A stretch of DNA of 12,513 bases from an uncultured Blautia sp. (lineage in GTDB: Bacteria; Bacillota; Clostridia; Lachnospirales; Lachnospiraceae), in assembly GCA_934371915.1 (NCBI GenBank), contig CAKROE010000067.1:1-12513 (forward strand), read 5' to 3'. Position 1 is the first letter of the stretch; each line of letters starts with the position of its first letter. Below are positions 1 to 7,610 of this stretch, piece after piece. The notes under the pieces were generated by a model that was given only the letters and a program-made list of their open reading frames with translations, was not told the DNA's origin and searched no databases. Position numbers and translations under genes: made by a program.

Positions 1-91
1 CTCTCTCAAAACACCTTATATTTAGCGCGATATACCGGGGTTGCAATAACTCTTGCATTCAACCAAAATCTGTGAATTGTGTGATGTGAAT

Positions 92-138
92 TATAAAGAT
101 TAAGGCTGACAGTCCCCTCACACAACTGTCAGCCTTAA
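92..138 (-). terminator. Intrinsic terminator after the GH31 gene
   Basis: A perfect 14-bp inverted repeat (100-113 paired with 125-138) encloses an 11-nt loop, 33 nt past the GH31 stop. Read on the minus strand, the stem is followed by a weak U-rich run (TCTTTAT). It most likely ends the GH13-GH31 transcript. The rest of 1-171 holds no gene that I can see. Confidence 0.85.
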
Positions 139-171
139 ATTCATTCAGACATATTCAATTTCATTACTACC

Positions 172-2163
172 TTATTTCGTCAGAACCCTATAATTTTCTT
201 TCTTATCATAATCTTTATGGATTCCGTCATCTTCGTACAGAGTATAGCTGCTGCCTTCATATCCAAGCATCTTAAGCTTCTCTGTATCAATATCCTTCAC
301 GCACTCTGCTGCTTCTGCAACCGGAATGCATTTGCCGCTGCGAATGAAAAGAGGTACTTCATTGAGGGCAACATCCACATAATGAACTCCTTTTGCGAGG
401 ACTTCTTCGGAAATGCTTCCATCCGGCATAAACTTGATGAATTTCATTTCTTCCGGCAGGTAAACGTAACGGCCTCTTGCATTCTGCTCATAGACCGGTG
501 CGATCATGATCTCGTTGCCAAGCATCAATTGGTCTTCAACACGGATTGCCATCTTATCATCTGGATAAACAAATCCAAGTGGCTTAAAGTACATATCGTC
601 ATTCAGTGCAGCTTTCATATATTCACTGTAGAGATATGGTACAAGGCGATATCTGGCGTTAATGACACTGCGGAAATCTTCGATGTTTTCGAACTGGTAA
701 CATTCCTGTTCTCTTGTTCCTTCTGCTGCATGATCGCGCATCAGAGGTGTAAACACACCGAGCGCAAGGAAACGAAGTAGCAGATCTCTGGTCGTATCAT
801 CGCCAAATCCGCCAAGATCCGCACCTGTGTACATAAAGCCGCACATATTCAGAGATGGAAGCATCTTCAGATTTAAAAGAATGTGTGACCACCATGATTT
901 ATTGTCTCCCATCCAGATTCCACCATAGCGGTGCATTCCGATATAAGAAGATCTGGAGAACATCAGGAAACGTTTTTCCGGATCAATTCGCTCGAATGCT
1001 TCTCCGGCTGCTCTTGTCATATTGTAACCAAAAAGATTATGTACTTTGTCGTGGCGGATTTTCTTACCATTTACATTGTGATAAAATCTTTTGTAATCTT
1101 CCGGACTGTTGGCAATGTTTATCATCTTTGCCTGCATAGCCCACGGATGGATCTTACCTTCGGTATCTTTTGCAAATTCTCCGGCAAGTTCTTTTGCCTC
1201 TGCAAGTCCTTCTGAAGAATAAAAGATTGCCGGCTCGTTCATGTCATTCCAGAATCCTTCGATTCCCTGATCGATCAGAAAACGATATTTATCCCCGAAC
1301 CATTTACGTGCTTTCGGATTCAGCATATCCGGAAAATGGGTATCTCCCGGCCATACAGCCGCAACGAAATCACTGCCGTCTTCTCTCTTGCAGAAGTAGT
1401 TGTTTTTTACACCTTCCTCATAGATCTCGTAGCCTTTTTCCACCTTGACACCTGCATCAATGATCGGGATCAGGCGAAGTTCCTGGTCTTTCATTTCCTT
1501 TACAAATTCAGGGAAATCAGGGAAGTTTTTCTTATTGACTGTGAAGTCCTTAAAATCCTGCATGTAGTCAATATCCATGTAGATCATGTCGATCGGGATA
1601 TGATTCTCACGATATCCTTTTGCCACCGCACGGAAATCTTCTTTTGTTGTATAACCCCAGCGGCTCTGCCCAAAACCAAAGGCAAACTTTGGCGGAATGT
1701 AGCTGCGTCCGATCACATGGCGGAACTGCTTTACGATATCGTAAGCATTCTCACCTTCAATCACATAGATATCCAGATCTGCATTTTCGCAGGATACTTT
1801 GAGAGTGTCCATTCTGGTATATCCGATGTCAAAGGTCAGTTCTGACGGATAGTCAAAAAACAATCCAAAAGTAGTCTTACCACTCACGACAATAAAATTA
1901 TGGGCTCCATACAGAGAACGTTTGTCCTCTGTATGAATTGCATCATCCGTGCAGTTGCTGATATAGCAGTAACCCCTCTTGTTGATTCCACGATTGGATT
2001 CGCCCAGGCCATAGACAATATCATCTTCGTCCATAATATAGGTAAATGCAAATCCATCATTCTGGCTGATCTCTCCATATGGAAAAGCGCTCTCAGTTGT
2101 TTCGATTTTTTCGGTCAGTGCCTCCGTATCAAACGGAGCTCCATATCTGTATTTTCTAATCAT
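172..2163 (-). CDS. GH31 alpha-glucosidase (Ro-alphaG1-like), alpha-1,6-preferring
   Basis: This enzyme removes glucose from the non-reducing end of alpha-glucosides such as isomaltose. It has 663 residues and no signal peptide, so it should act in the cytoplasm. The GH31 signature WNDMNEP lies at 305-311 with nucleophile Asp307; the acid/base is Asp420 in GGIWMGD (414-420). The N-terminal beta-sandwich occupies about residues 1-150, the (beta/alpha)8 barrel about 150-500, and C-terminal beta domains follow. Trp169 (in GQSRWGY) is the residue reported in Ruminococcus obeum Ro-alphaG1 to favour alpha-1,6 over alpha-1,4 bonds. As I remember that protein, the two are nearly identical and share numbering; this was not checked by alignment. 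The start codon lies 14 nt after the GH13 stop and its AGAGG site begins at that stop codon, so the two genes are probably co-transcribed and translationally coupled. Confidence 0.96.
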   Translation of the reverse strand: MIRKYRYGAPFDTEALTEKIETTESAFPYGEISQNDGFAFTYIMDEDDIVYGLGESNRGINKRGYCYISNCTDDAIHTEDKRSLYGAHNFIVVSGKTTFGLFFDYPSELTFDIGYTRMDTLKVSCENADLDIYVIEGENAYDIVKQFRHVIGRSYIPPKFAFGFGQSRWGYTTKEDFRAVAKGYRENHIPIDMIYMDIDYMQDFKDFTVNKKNFPDFPEFVKEMKDQELRLIPIIDAGVKVEKGYEIYEEGVKNNYFCKREDGSDFVAAVWPGDTHFPDMLNPKARKWFGDKYRFLIDQGIEGFWNDMNEPAIFYSSEGLAEAKELAGEFAKDTEGKIHPWAMQAKMINIANSPEDYKRFYHNVNGKKIRHDKVHNLFGYNMTRAAGEAFERIDPEKRFLMFSRSSYIGMHRYGGIWMGDNKSWWSHILLNLKMLPSLNMCGFMYTGADLGGFGDDTTRDLLLRFLALGVFTPLMRDHAAEGTREQECYQFENIEDFRSVINARYRLVPYLYSEYMKAALNDDMYFKPLGFVYPDDKMAIRVEDQLMLGNEIMIAPVYEQNARGRYVYLPEEMKFIKFMPDGSISEEVLAKGVHYVDVALNEVPLFIRSGKCIPVAEAAECVKDIDTEKLKMLGYEGSSYTLYEDDGIHKDYDKKENYRVLTK

Positions 2164-2177
2164 CTCTGTTTTACCTC

Positions 2178-3848
2178 TTATTTTTTATATAATACAAATG
2201 CTTCATATGGTTTCAAAACAATTTTACTTTCAAATACAGTTCTATCAAGATTTGTGATCAGACATTCTGCTCCTTTGAATTCTTCCGGAATATCCATCTC
2301 TGCATTTTTGTCACTGAAATTGCAGACTGTCAGAAGTTTTTCCTGTTCCAGTCTTCTTATGTATGCAAAAATCTGCTCGTTGTCACGGTAAAGCGGTTCA
2401 AATCCACCGTAAACAATAATGTCTTTTTCTTTACGCAGACGAATCAGTTTCTGATAATAATAGAAAATTGAGTTCGGATCTGCAAGCTGCTGTGCCGCAT
2501 TGATTTCTTTATAGTTCGGATTCACTTTGATCCATGGAGCACCATCTGTAAATCCGGCCTGTGCTGAATCATCCCACTGCATTGGAGTCCGGGCATTATC
2601 ACGGCTTCTCAGCATCAGGCATTTCATCATGTATTCCGGTGTCATAAGACCTGATTCTGTAAGTTCTGTAAAGAAATTGATGCTCTCAATATCACGATAA
2701 TCTTCCAGTTTATCGAAGTAAACGTTTGTCATGCCAAGCTCTTCACCCTGATATACATATGGTGTTCCCTGCATCATATGAAGACAGGTTGCAAGCATTT
2801 TTGCAGAAGTTTCTCTGTATGCCGGATTATCATTTCCAAATCGGCTGACACTTCTCGGCTGATCATGATTTCCAAGAAACAGACTGTTCCATGCTTTGCC
2901 CTGCAGTTCTTCCTGCCATTTGATCATGATACGTTTGAACTCTTTGAAATCATATTTTTCAGTTGTCCACTTTCCATAATCACCGCTTCCGTTCTCAACA
3001 TGTTCAAACTGGAATACCATATTCAGTTCATTTCTGGATTCACCTGCATATTTCTGTGCCTCTTCAATTGTTACTCCTGAGGTTTCACCAACTGTCATGA
3101 TATCGTATTTTGAAAGAACTTCTCTGTTCATTTCCTGAAGGAACTCATGAATTCTTGGGCCATGTACGCAGTATGGTCCAAAATCACCATAAAGGCTGTT
3201 GTTCATTTCTCCGTCCGGGAATGACTGGTCTTTTGAGATCATACTGATCACATCCATGCGGAAACCATCGATTCCTTTTTCACACCAGAACGTCATCATA
3301 TCATACACTTCCTGGCGTACTTTTTCGTTTTCCCAGTTAAGATCCGGCTGCTTTTTGGAAAACAGGTGCATATAATACATCTGCGTCTGCGGATCATATT
3401 CCCACGCAGAACCGCCGAATACTCCACCCCAGTTATTAGGTTCTTTTCCGTTTACAGGATCTTTCCAAATATAATAGTCACGATATGGGTTATCTTTTGA
3501 CTTTCGGCTTTCAATAAACCAGTTATGTTCATCCGATGTATGGTTGACTACGAGATCCATCAGGATTCTGATATCTCTTTTGTGAGCTTCTGACAAAAGT
3601 TCCTCGTAATCCTCCATAGTTCCATATTCTTTATAAATCCTGCGGTAATCAGAAATATCATAGCCATTATCATCCTGAGGTGATTCCAGCATCGGAGATA
3701 TCCATAACACATTTACGCCAAGCTCTTTGAGATAATCAAGTTTCTGTATGATTCCTCTGATATCCCCTACGCCATCTCCGTTGCTGTCTTTAAAACTTTT
3801 TGGATATATCTGATATACCACACTTTCTTTCCACCATTTTTTCTCCAT
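2178..3848 (-). CDS. malL: GH13 subfamily 31 oligo-1,6-glucosidase
   Basis: This is an intracellular exo-alpha-glucosidase of 556 residues, the usual length for oligo-1,6-glucosidases, without a signal peptide. The GH13 motifs run in order: DLVVNH (98-103), QPDLN (167-171, the subfamily 31 marker), GFRMDVI (195-201) with nucleophile Asp199, VGE with acid/base Glu255, and NHD (327-329) with Asp329. These three positions equal those of Bacillus cereus oligo-1,6-glucosidase. Val200, just after the nucleophile, is the residue known to mark alpha-1,6 specificity; maltose- and sucrose-type relatives have Thr. An AGGAG site lies 9 nt before the ATG. It is the first intact gene after the regulator and the permease stub, and is followed at 14 nt by GH31. 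The likely substrates are isomaltose, panose and isomalto-oligosaccharides. Alternative names are trehalose-6-phosphate hydrolase or generic alpha-glucosidase; Val200 argues for the 1,6 call. Confidence 0.93.
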   Translation of the reverse strand: MEKKWWKESVVYQIYPKSFKDSNGDGVGDIRGIIQKLDYLKELGVNVLWISPMLESPQDDNGYDISDYRRIYKEYGTMEDYEELLSEAHKRDIRILMDLVVNHTSDEHNWFIESRKSKDNPYRDYYIWKDPVNGKEPNNWGGVFGGSAWEYDPQTQMYYMHLFSKKQPDLNWENEKVRQEVYDMMTFWCEKGIDGFRMDVISMISKDQSFPDGEMNNSLYGDFGPYCVHGPRIHEFLQEMNREVLSKYDIMTVGETSGVTIEEAQKYAGESRNELNMVFQFEHVENGSGDYGKWTTEKYDFKEFKRIMIKWQEELQGKAWNSLFLGNHDQPRSVSRFGNDNPAYRETSAKMLATCLHMMQGTPYVYQGEELGMTNVYFDKLEDYRDIESINFFTELTESGLMTPEYMMKCLMLRSRDNARTPMQWDDSAQAGFTDGAPWIKVNPNYKEINAAQQLADPNSIFYYYQKLIRLRKEKDIIVYGGFEPLYRDNEQIFAYIRRLEQEKLLTVCNFSDKNAEMDIPEEFKGAECLITNLDRTVFESKIVLKPYEAFVLYKK

Positions 3849-3936
3849 GTTATTGATCTCCTGTTTTTTATTCTTGTTTTGTTTACTGATAACTGCGAAT
3901 CACTCCTCAGCTGCACTGCTCCCGTAATCTACACTC

Positions 3937-4185
3937 TTACTTGACTGCTCCGGCAACAACACCATTCATGATCCATTTCTGGCAGAAAAGATATACCAGA
4001 AGTACAGGAATAAGTACCAGCAGATAAGAAGCAAACGCCAGGTTATAATCTACTGAAAACTGTTCCAGCTCTGTTTTTCCACCCTTTGCAGAAGATTTTC
4101 CGTCGGATGATCCGCCACATCGGACACGTCTGTCCAGTTCCCTTTCGGTGACTTTATCATAAACCTTGTATCTTAGCAAAATCAA
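3937..4185 (-). pseudogene. C-terminal stub of a CUT1 sugar ABC transporter permease (MalG type)
   Basis: Only the tail of a permease survives. The last ~40 codons (3940-4059) encode a final transmembrane helix (SYLLVLIPVLLVYLFCQK) followed by a GVVAGAVK ending, the typical C-terminus of MalG-like CUT1 permeases, which normally have about 270-300 residues. The remaining open frame up to 4185 (possible TTG start, no ribosome binding site) is charged, has no permease character, and may be scar sequence. The conserved EAA loop, the other five membrane segments, the partner permease and the solute-binding protein are all missing from this interval. The position, after a lacI-type gene and before GH13-GH31, is exactly where such a transporter normally sits, so I read this as a deletion remnant. 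The GH13 start follows 88 nt downstream. Confidence 0.8.
4156..4185 (-). promoter_or_regulatory. Possible promoter of the GH13-GH31 operon
   Basis: On the minus strand TTGATT (4180-4185) and TATGAT (4156-4161) are separated by 18 bp, four and five matches to the sigma-A consensus. The site lies just downstream of the candidate LacI operator and after the regulator's terminator, where the operon needs a new promoter. This is a pattern match only. Confidence 0.3.
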
Positions 4186-4188
4186 CAG

Positions 4189-4202
4189 GTTTCTCGCGAA
4201 AC
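4189..4202. promoter_or_regulatory. Candidate LacI-family operator
   Basis: GTTTCGCGAGAAAC (minus-strand reading) is a 14-bp even palindrome with central CpG and 6 of 7 base pairs matching, the usual form of LacI/GalR operators. It lies between the terminator of the LacI-family gene and the alpha-glucosidase genes, 3 bp from a possible -35 box. The inference is that the adjacent regulator binds here. Confidence 0.45.
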
Positions 4203-4246
4203 TTAAAATCTAACCAAAGTTTTAATTTTGTTTTTATGCATATTAG

Positions 4247-4285
4247 ACAAAAAAATAAGGATTCTGTCATTCTCTGACAGAATCC
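4247..4285 (-). terminator. Intrinsic terminator of the LacI-family gene
   Basis: A perfect 11-bp inverted repeat (4259-4269 with 4275-4285), loop of 5 nt, is followed on the minus strand by TTATTTTTTTG. The 5' arm is inside the last codons of the regulator gene and the stop codon TGA (4267-4269) is part of the 3' arm. It should separate regulator transcription from the genes downstream. Confidence 0.9.
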
Positions 4286-5274
4286 CTCTTTACCAGATAA
4301 ACCGGACTTTTTATATTTAGTTCCTTCAATTCTTCTCCCTGAATCAGCTGCATCAGACGTTTCAGTGCCATATGTGCTTTTTGCTGGACATTCTGATGAA
4401 CTGTCGTCAGTTTTGGACGGACCATACTCGCATACATGCTGTCATCATAACCTGTAATGGAAATCTGATCCGGAACCCTGATCCCTTTATCAAAAAAGAA
4501 GTTCATTGCTTCAATTGCATCATAGTCTGACGAAAAAGCCAGTGCTTTAGCTTCGAGGAAATGTGATATAAGTTCTTCGTATTTCCTGAGACGGTATTTT
4601 TTCTCGCCCGGAACAACAATGTATCGAGAACGACTGCAGAATCCCCCCTTCTTTTCCATCGCCTGCTTGAAGCCCATCCATCGATAATAATCACTGTCTC
4701 TATCCGTTTCTGCAATAAACAAAGCCTTTTTGTATCCACAGGAATAGAGATATTCTCCTATCTGGTATCCTCCTGAATAATCATCTACCCCGACATTCTG
4801 AAAGGTGTATGCACCTTCAGGGTAAGCATCGATCAGAATCATTTTCTTATTCAGCTTACGCGAAAGACTACGGTATCTTTCTTCATTATACCCAAGGATG
4901 ATCAGTCCCTCAACATTCCATTTTGAAGCAATGTCTACTACATTCTGAATGTCTTCGCCACCGATGAGCATAACATAATATCCTTTTTCTTCCGTTTCCA
5001 TACGAATGTTTCCAATGAGTTCTCCCACAAACGGATCCTGAAGGGACTGCATGCCATGAGCATAAGTAAACCCCAGCACTACTCCTATAATTCTGGAACC
5101 ATGACCGGAAAGCATCACTGATCCCATATGCGGAACATAATTCTGTTCTTTAAGGATCGCTGTGATCTTATCAATCGTTTTCTGGGAAACTCTTTTGGTA
5201 TTTCCATTTATGACATTTGATACGGTGGTGCGGCTGACACCAGCCATTTCAGCAATATCCTGAAGACGAATCAT
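4267..5274 (-). CDS. LacI/GalR-family transcriptional regulator
   Basis: A DNA-binding regulator of 335 residues, normal length for the family. The LacI helix-turn-helix is at residues 4-24 (LQDIAEMAGVSRTTVSNVIN), followed by a hinge region (about 45-58) and a periplasmic-binding-protein-like effector domain (about 61-325) with GVDDYSGG and ISITGYDD motifs typical of the family. The start is set by AGGAGG 11 nt before the ATG. Family members usually sense a sugar and release their operator; its place directly before GH13 and GH31 alpha-glucosidase genes suggests an isomaltose- or maltose-type inducer, though that is inference. It ends in its own terminator. The acetyltransferase gene ends 63 bp upstream with no terminator between, so read-through is possible. 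Two 12-bp direct repeats lie in that gap. Confidence 0.93.
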   Translation of the reverse strand: MIRLQDIAEMAGVSRTTVSNVINGNTKRVSQKTIDKITAILKEQNYVPHMGSVMLSGHGSRIIGVVLGFTYAHGMQSLQDPFVGELIGNIRMETEEKGYYVMLIGGEDIQNVVDIASKWNVEGLIILGYNEERYRSLSRKLNKKMILIDAYPEGAYTFQNVGVDDYSGGYQIGEYLYSCGYKKALFIAETDRDSDYYRWMGFKQAMEKKGGFCSRSRYIVVPGEKKYRLRKYEELISHFLEAKALAFSSDYDAIEAMNFFFDKGIRVPDQISITGYDDSMYASMVRPKLTTVHQNVQQKAHMALKRLMQLIQGEELKELNIKSPVYLVKRDSVRE

Positions 5275-5296
5275 CTTTTATCCGGCCTCCTTTTAT

Positions 5297-5331
5297 ATCT
5301 TGTGTATGTTCTTATTCAAATCTTGTGAATG
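5297..5331. repeat. Pair of 12-bp direct repeats upstream of the LacI-family gene
   Basis: ATCTTGTGTATG (5297-5308) and ATCTTGTGAATG (5320-5331) on the plus strand match at 11 of 12 positions and recur with a 23-bp period, about two helical turns. They sit immediately upstream of the regulator's ribosome binding site. They could be a regulator-binding pair or chance; they do not resemble the palindrome at 4189-4202. Confidence 0.4.
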
Positions 5332-5337
5332 TTTTTT

Positions 5338-5817
5338 TCATAAATTATCCAGAATGTATTCCATCTGCCTCTCTTTTGTTTTCATTCCCATTTTTTCATA
5401 GAATTTTTCTGCGGAAGTATTTCCGGACCATACATTTAATGTCACTTCATAGCAGTTCATTTTCCTGGCTTCTTCTTTTACATGCTCAAACAAACTTTCG
5501 CCGATATGCTGACCTCGTGCCTGCTGGTCGACGCAAAGATCATCTATAAAAAGCGTTTTGAACTGCACCATATTATTTGAGAAAGGCTGTTTCTGCAATT
5601 GACAAAAGGCATATCCTACACAAACGTCAGCCTCGTTCACAGCAACATATATCGGTTTTTCTTTATTTTTCAAAAGCTCTGTTAATTCTTCTACTGTATA
5701 TTTTGTCGTACCGGGAATAAAAATATCTGGTCTTATGTCCGCATGGATCTGCAGCACCTGCCCCAGTAACTCAATAATTCTTGTAATATCTTTTTCTTCA
5801 GCTTTTCTGATAGTCAT
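5338..5817 (-). CDS. GNAT-family N-acetyltransferase
   Basis: A predicted acetyl-CoA-dependent acetyltransferase of 159 residues. The GNAT core is clear: beta4 with IDDLCVD (91-97), the acetyl-CoA pyrophosphate loop QQARGQHIG (98-106), the following helix ESLFEHVKEEA, and the C-terminal NTSAEKFYEKMGM motif (133-145). The substrate cannot be told; candidates include small amines, protein N-termini and antibiotics. I chose ATG at 5817 because GGAGGT lies 7 nt upstream; a GTG at 5826 is in frame but overlaps that site. A good promoter stands upstream (5853-5881), so the gene can be expressed independently of the exporter. It shows no functional link to the sugar genes. Confidence 0.9.
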   Translation of the reverse strand: MTIRKAEEKDITRIIELLGQVLQIHADIRPDIFIPGTTKYTVEELTELLKNKEKPIYVAVNEADVCVGYAFCQLQKQPFSNNMVQFKTLFIDDLCVDQQARGQHIGESLFEHVKEEARKMNCYEVTLNVWSGNTSAEKFYEKMGMKTKERQMEYILDNL

Positions 5818-5852
5818 CTTTCGCACCTCCGGTTAATACATACGTTTTTTTC

Positions 5853-5881
5853 ATTAAATCATTGAAACTGGCATTTGTAAA
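5853..5881 (-). promoter_or_regulatory. Sigma-A-type promoter of the GNAT gene
   Basis: On the minus strand TTTACA (5876-5881) and TTTAAT (5853-5858) are 17 bp apart, each five of six to consensus. The expected start of transcription is near 5846, giving a leader of about 30 nt that contains the GGAGGT site. It begins directly past the exporter's terminator. Confidence 0.65.
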
Positions 5882-5921
5882 TAAAAAATACCTTCAAGCT
5901 ATTTTATTATAGCCTGAAGGT
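5882..5921 (-). terminator. Intrinsic terminator of the MATE gene
   Basis: A 13-bp stem (5890-5902 with 5909-5921, one G-U pair) with a 6-nt loop is followed on the minus strand by ATTTTTTATTT. It starts 5 nt past the exporter's stop codon. Confidence 0.92.
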
Positions 5922-5926
5922 GCTTT

Positions 5927-7282
5927 TTAATCAAAATCTCTGGTAATGTTTGTAAGCCATTTGCCTCTGATATAGTGGATGAAGACCACGGGCATTTTTT
6001 CGAACTCATCCAGAGTCATTACAAAGTATACCCAGACAGGCGGCAGTTTTAAGACATATGCTGCAAGGAAGGTGAGTGGAACTGCAACAAGCCACATAAA
6101 TATGGAATCTATGATCATTCCAAATCTGGAATCACCACCACCTCTGAAGCAGCCGCATATGAGACAGGTATTGATGCCTTCTCCCACAAGGCGCCAGGTT
6201 GTCATAATTATAAAAATGCCAAGATAATAAATGGCCATCTCTGTCAGTTTATCCCGATAGAAATCCAGTATCAGAGGACGAAGTGTCAGAATAATGACGC
6301 ATCCGACCAGACTTACAACCATTGTTATTCTGAGCATGCGCTTTCCATATTCTCTTGCTGCATCAATGTTGTCTTTACCCAGCTCCTGACTGACAATGAT
6401 AGTCGTCGCATTGGCAAAACCACGACAGGCGATCGCACCAATATTTACCACCATAACAGCAACGGCATTTGCGGCAACCATATCATCACCAATATGGCCG
6501 AGGATTGCTGCAAATGCTGAGCTGGCAAAACTCCAGACAACATCATTTATTACAGCCGGGGTAGCAATTTTCATAAAGTCCTGGAACAGAATACCTGATT
6601 TCGCAAAGAAGTATTTTATACGGAATCTGACATCGGAACTTCTTAATGAGTAAATGAGGCAGATCAGTACTTCTGTGATTCTGGCAATGACAGTACCAAG
6701 AGCCACACCGGTAACGCCAAGCTTTGGAAGTCCAAACAGACCAAAGATAAAGGTGGCATTACAAATTACATTGACACAAAGCGAAACAATGTACGTGACA
6801 GAAGGCAGCATTATTTTTCCGATACTTCGAAGGGCACTCATAAAAACCTGCGAGAATCCCATAAACATAAAGGAAAATGAAATTACCCTTAAGTATTCAC
6901 TGCCGGCAGCAATCGTATCCGGACTGCTTGTGAAGATCTTCATGATCGTAGTCGGCATAGAAAAAGAAATCACGAAAAACACGAGAGAAACGATCAGCGA
7001 GATTCGTTCCGCCAGGCCGAGAATTCTTTCTACTGTCTTTTTATCACCTTTTCCCCAGTACTGTGCACATAAAACTGAAGCACCCGTGGCCATACCATAA
7101 TATAAACAGAAAAGAATAAAAGTGTACTGGTTCGCAAGAGATGAAGCCGACATGGCAGTCTGGCTTACATATCCAAGCATTACCGTATCGGCAATGTTTA
7201 CCAGAGTTCCGATCAGATTTTGGATCATGATCGGAAAGGCCAGTTTTGAAGCGTATTTTAAGAAATCTTTTTTATTTAGCAT
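5927..7282 (-). CDS. MATE-family efflux transporter
   Basis: A polytopic inner-membrane exporter of 451 residues, the normal MATE length. Two homologous halves, each of six predicted helices, are visible. The first half has PIMIQNLIGTLVNIADTVML (17-36) and ALRSIGKIMLP (150-160); the second has TPAVINDVVWSFASS (241-255) and the matching CFRGGGDSRFGM (378-389). MATE proteins expel cationic drugs or metabolites in exchange for Na+ or H+; the substrate cannot be read from sequence. The ATG is preceded by AAGGA at 9 nt. The gene has its own terminator and a possible promoter in the 85-bp gap after the small upstream gene, so it is probably transcribed alone. It appears to be unrelated cargo between the two sugar loci. 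Confidence 0.93.
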   Translation of the reverse strand: MLNKKDFLKYASKLAFPIMIQNLIGTLVNIADTVMLGYVSQTAMSASSLANQYTFILFCLYYGMATGASVLCAQYWGKGDKKTVERILGLAERISLIVSLVFFVISFSMPTTIMKIFTSSPDTIAAGSEYLRVISFSFMFMGFSQVFMSALRSIGKIMLPSVTYIVSLCVNVICNATFIFGLFGLPKLGVTGVALGTVIARITEVLICLIYSLRSSDVRFRIKYFFAKSGILFQDFMKIATPAVINDVVWSFASSAFAAILGHIGDDMVAANAVAVMVVNIGAIACRGFANATTIIVSQELGKDNIDAAREYGKRMLRITMVVSLVGCVIILTLRPLILDFYRDKLTEMAIYYLGIFIIMTTWRLVGEGINTCLICGCFRGGGDSRFGMIIDSIFMWLVAVPLTFLAAYVLKLPPVWVYFVMTLDEFEKMPVVFIHYIRGKWLTNITRDFD

Positions 7283-7317
7283 ATATGATTTTCCTTAGTT
7301 CTTAGTATTCACAACCA

Positions 7318-7326
7318 ATTGTATCA
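7318..7326 (-). promoter_or_regulatory. Possible extended -10 promoter of the MATE gene
   Basis: On the minus strand TGATACAAT fits the extended -10 form TGnTAnAAT. No good -35 box is present at the right spacing. It lies about 35 bp before the MATE start codon. Confidence 0.25.
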
Positions 7327-7367
7327 TACTCTTGCATTATAAATATATACCTTTTAGAATTATTTTT

Positions 7368-7589
7368 TTACTCCGTAAATGTATATCGTACAAAAGAACC
7401 GTTATTATCGCCTGTTACTATTACAACATCTCCATTCTCGTTACAGATAGTTTCCAGAATCGGGAATCTTCCGTTTTCTTTTACATAAGCTTCCGGGCTG
7501 GCTGCCTCTGCCTCGATCAGTGTTTTTTTACTGTATTGTTCTCCTCCACATGGATTAATATCCTCAATAAAAATTTCATACTCATGCAT
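7368..7589 (-). CDS. Small protein of unknown function (73 aa)
   Basis: I do not recognise a named domain. The protein is soluble, acidic and has no membrane segment or signal peptide. It reads as a compact alpha/beta fold: a strand EYEIFIEDIN (3-12), a CGG motif (14-16), a helix-like EAEAASPEAYVKENG (26-40), and strands ILETICNENGDVVIVTGD and FVRYTF near the end. AGGAGG lies 8 nt before the ATG, which is strong support for a real gene. It follows the terminator of the GH36 gene and precedes the exporter by 85 bp. I see no terminator after it, so it might be co-transcribed with the exporter. No function is proposed. Confidence 0.75.
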   Translation of the reverse strand: MHEYEIFIEDINPCGGEQYSKKTLIEAEAASPEAYVKENGRFPILETICNENGDVVIVTGDNNGSFVRYTFTE

Positions 7590-7610
7590 ATTCTCTTCCT
7601 CCTGGAATTA

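Noticed and set aside
17..34. TATATTTAGCGCGATATA near-palindrome at the left edge
   Set aside because: Only the outer five pairs match and the CG-rich centre mismatches; it does not match the operator candidate at 4189-4202, and the gene it might control is outside the window.
71..92. TGTGAATT repeated twice with a 14-bp period
   Set aside because: Too short and AT-rich to separate from chance, and no gene start lies nearby inside the window.
1336..1845. Plus-strand open frame opposite the GH31 gene
   Set aside because: A shadow of a well-identified gene with no ribosome binding site or recognisable product.
4075..4160. Alternative short frame over the permease stub's upstream part (about 36 codons from an ATG near 4160)
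   Set aside because: AAGG stands too close to the ATG, the frame ends within the permease tail, and nothing supports a real product.
5275..5300. TTGAAT...TATAAA as a promoter of the LacI-family gene
   Set aside because: Transcription would start inside or past the ribosome binding site, leaving no usable leader.
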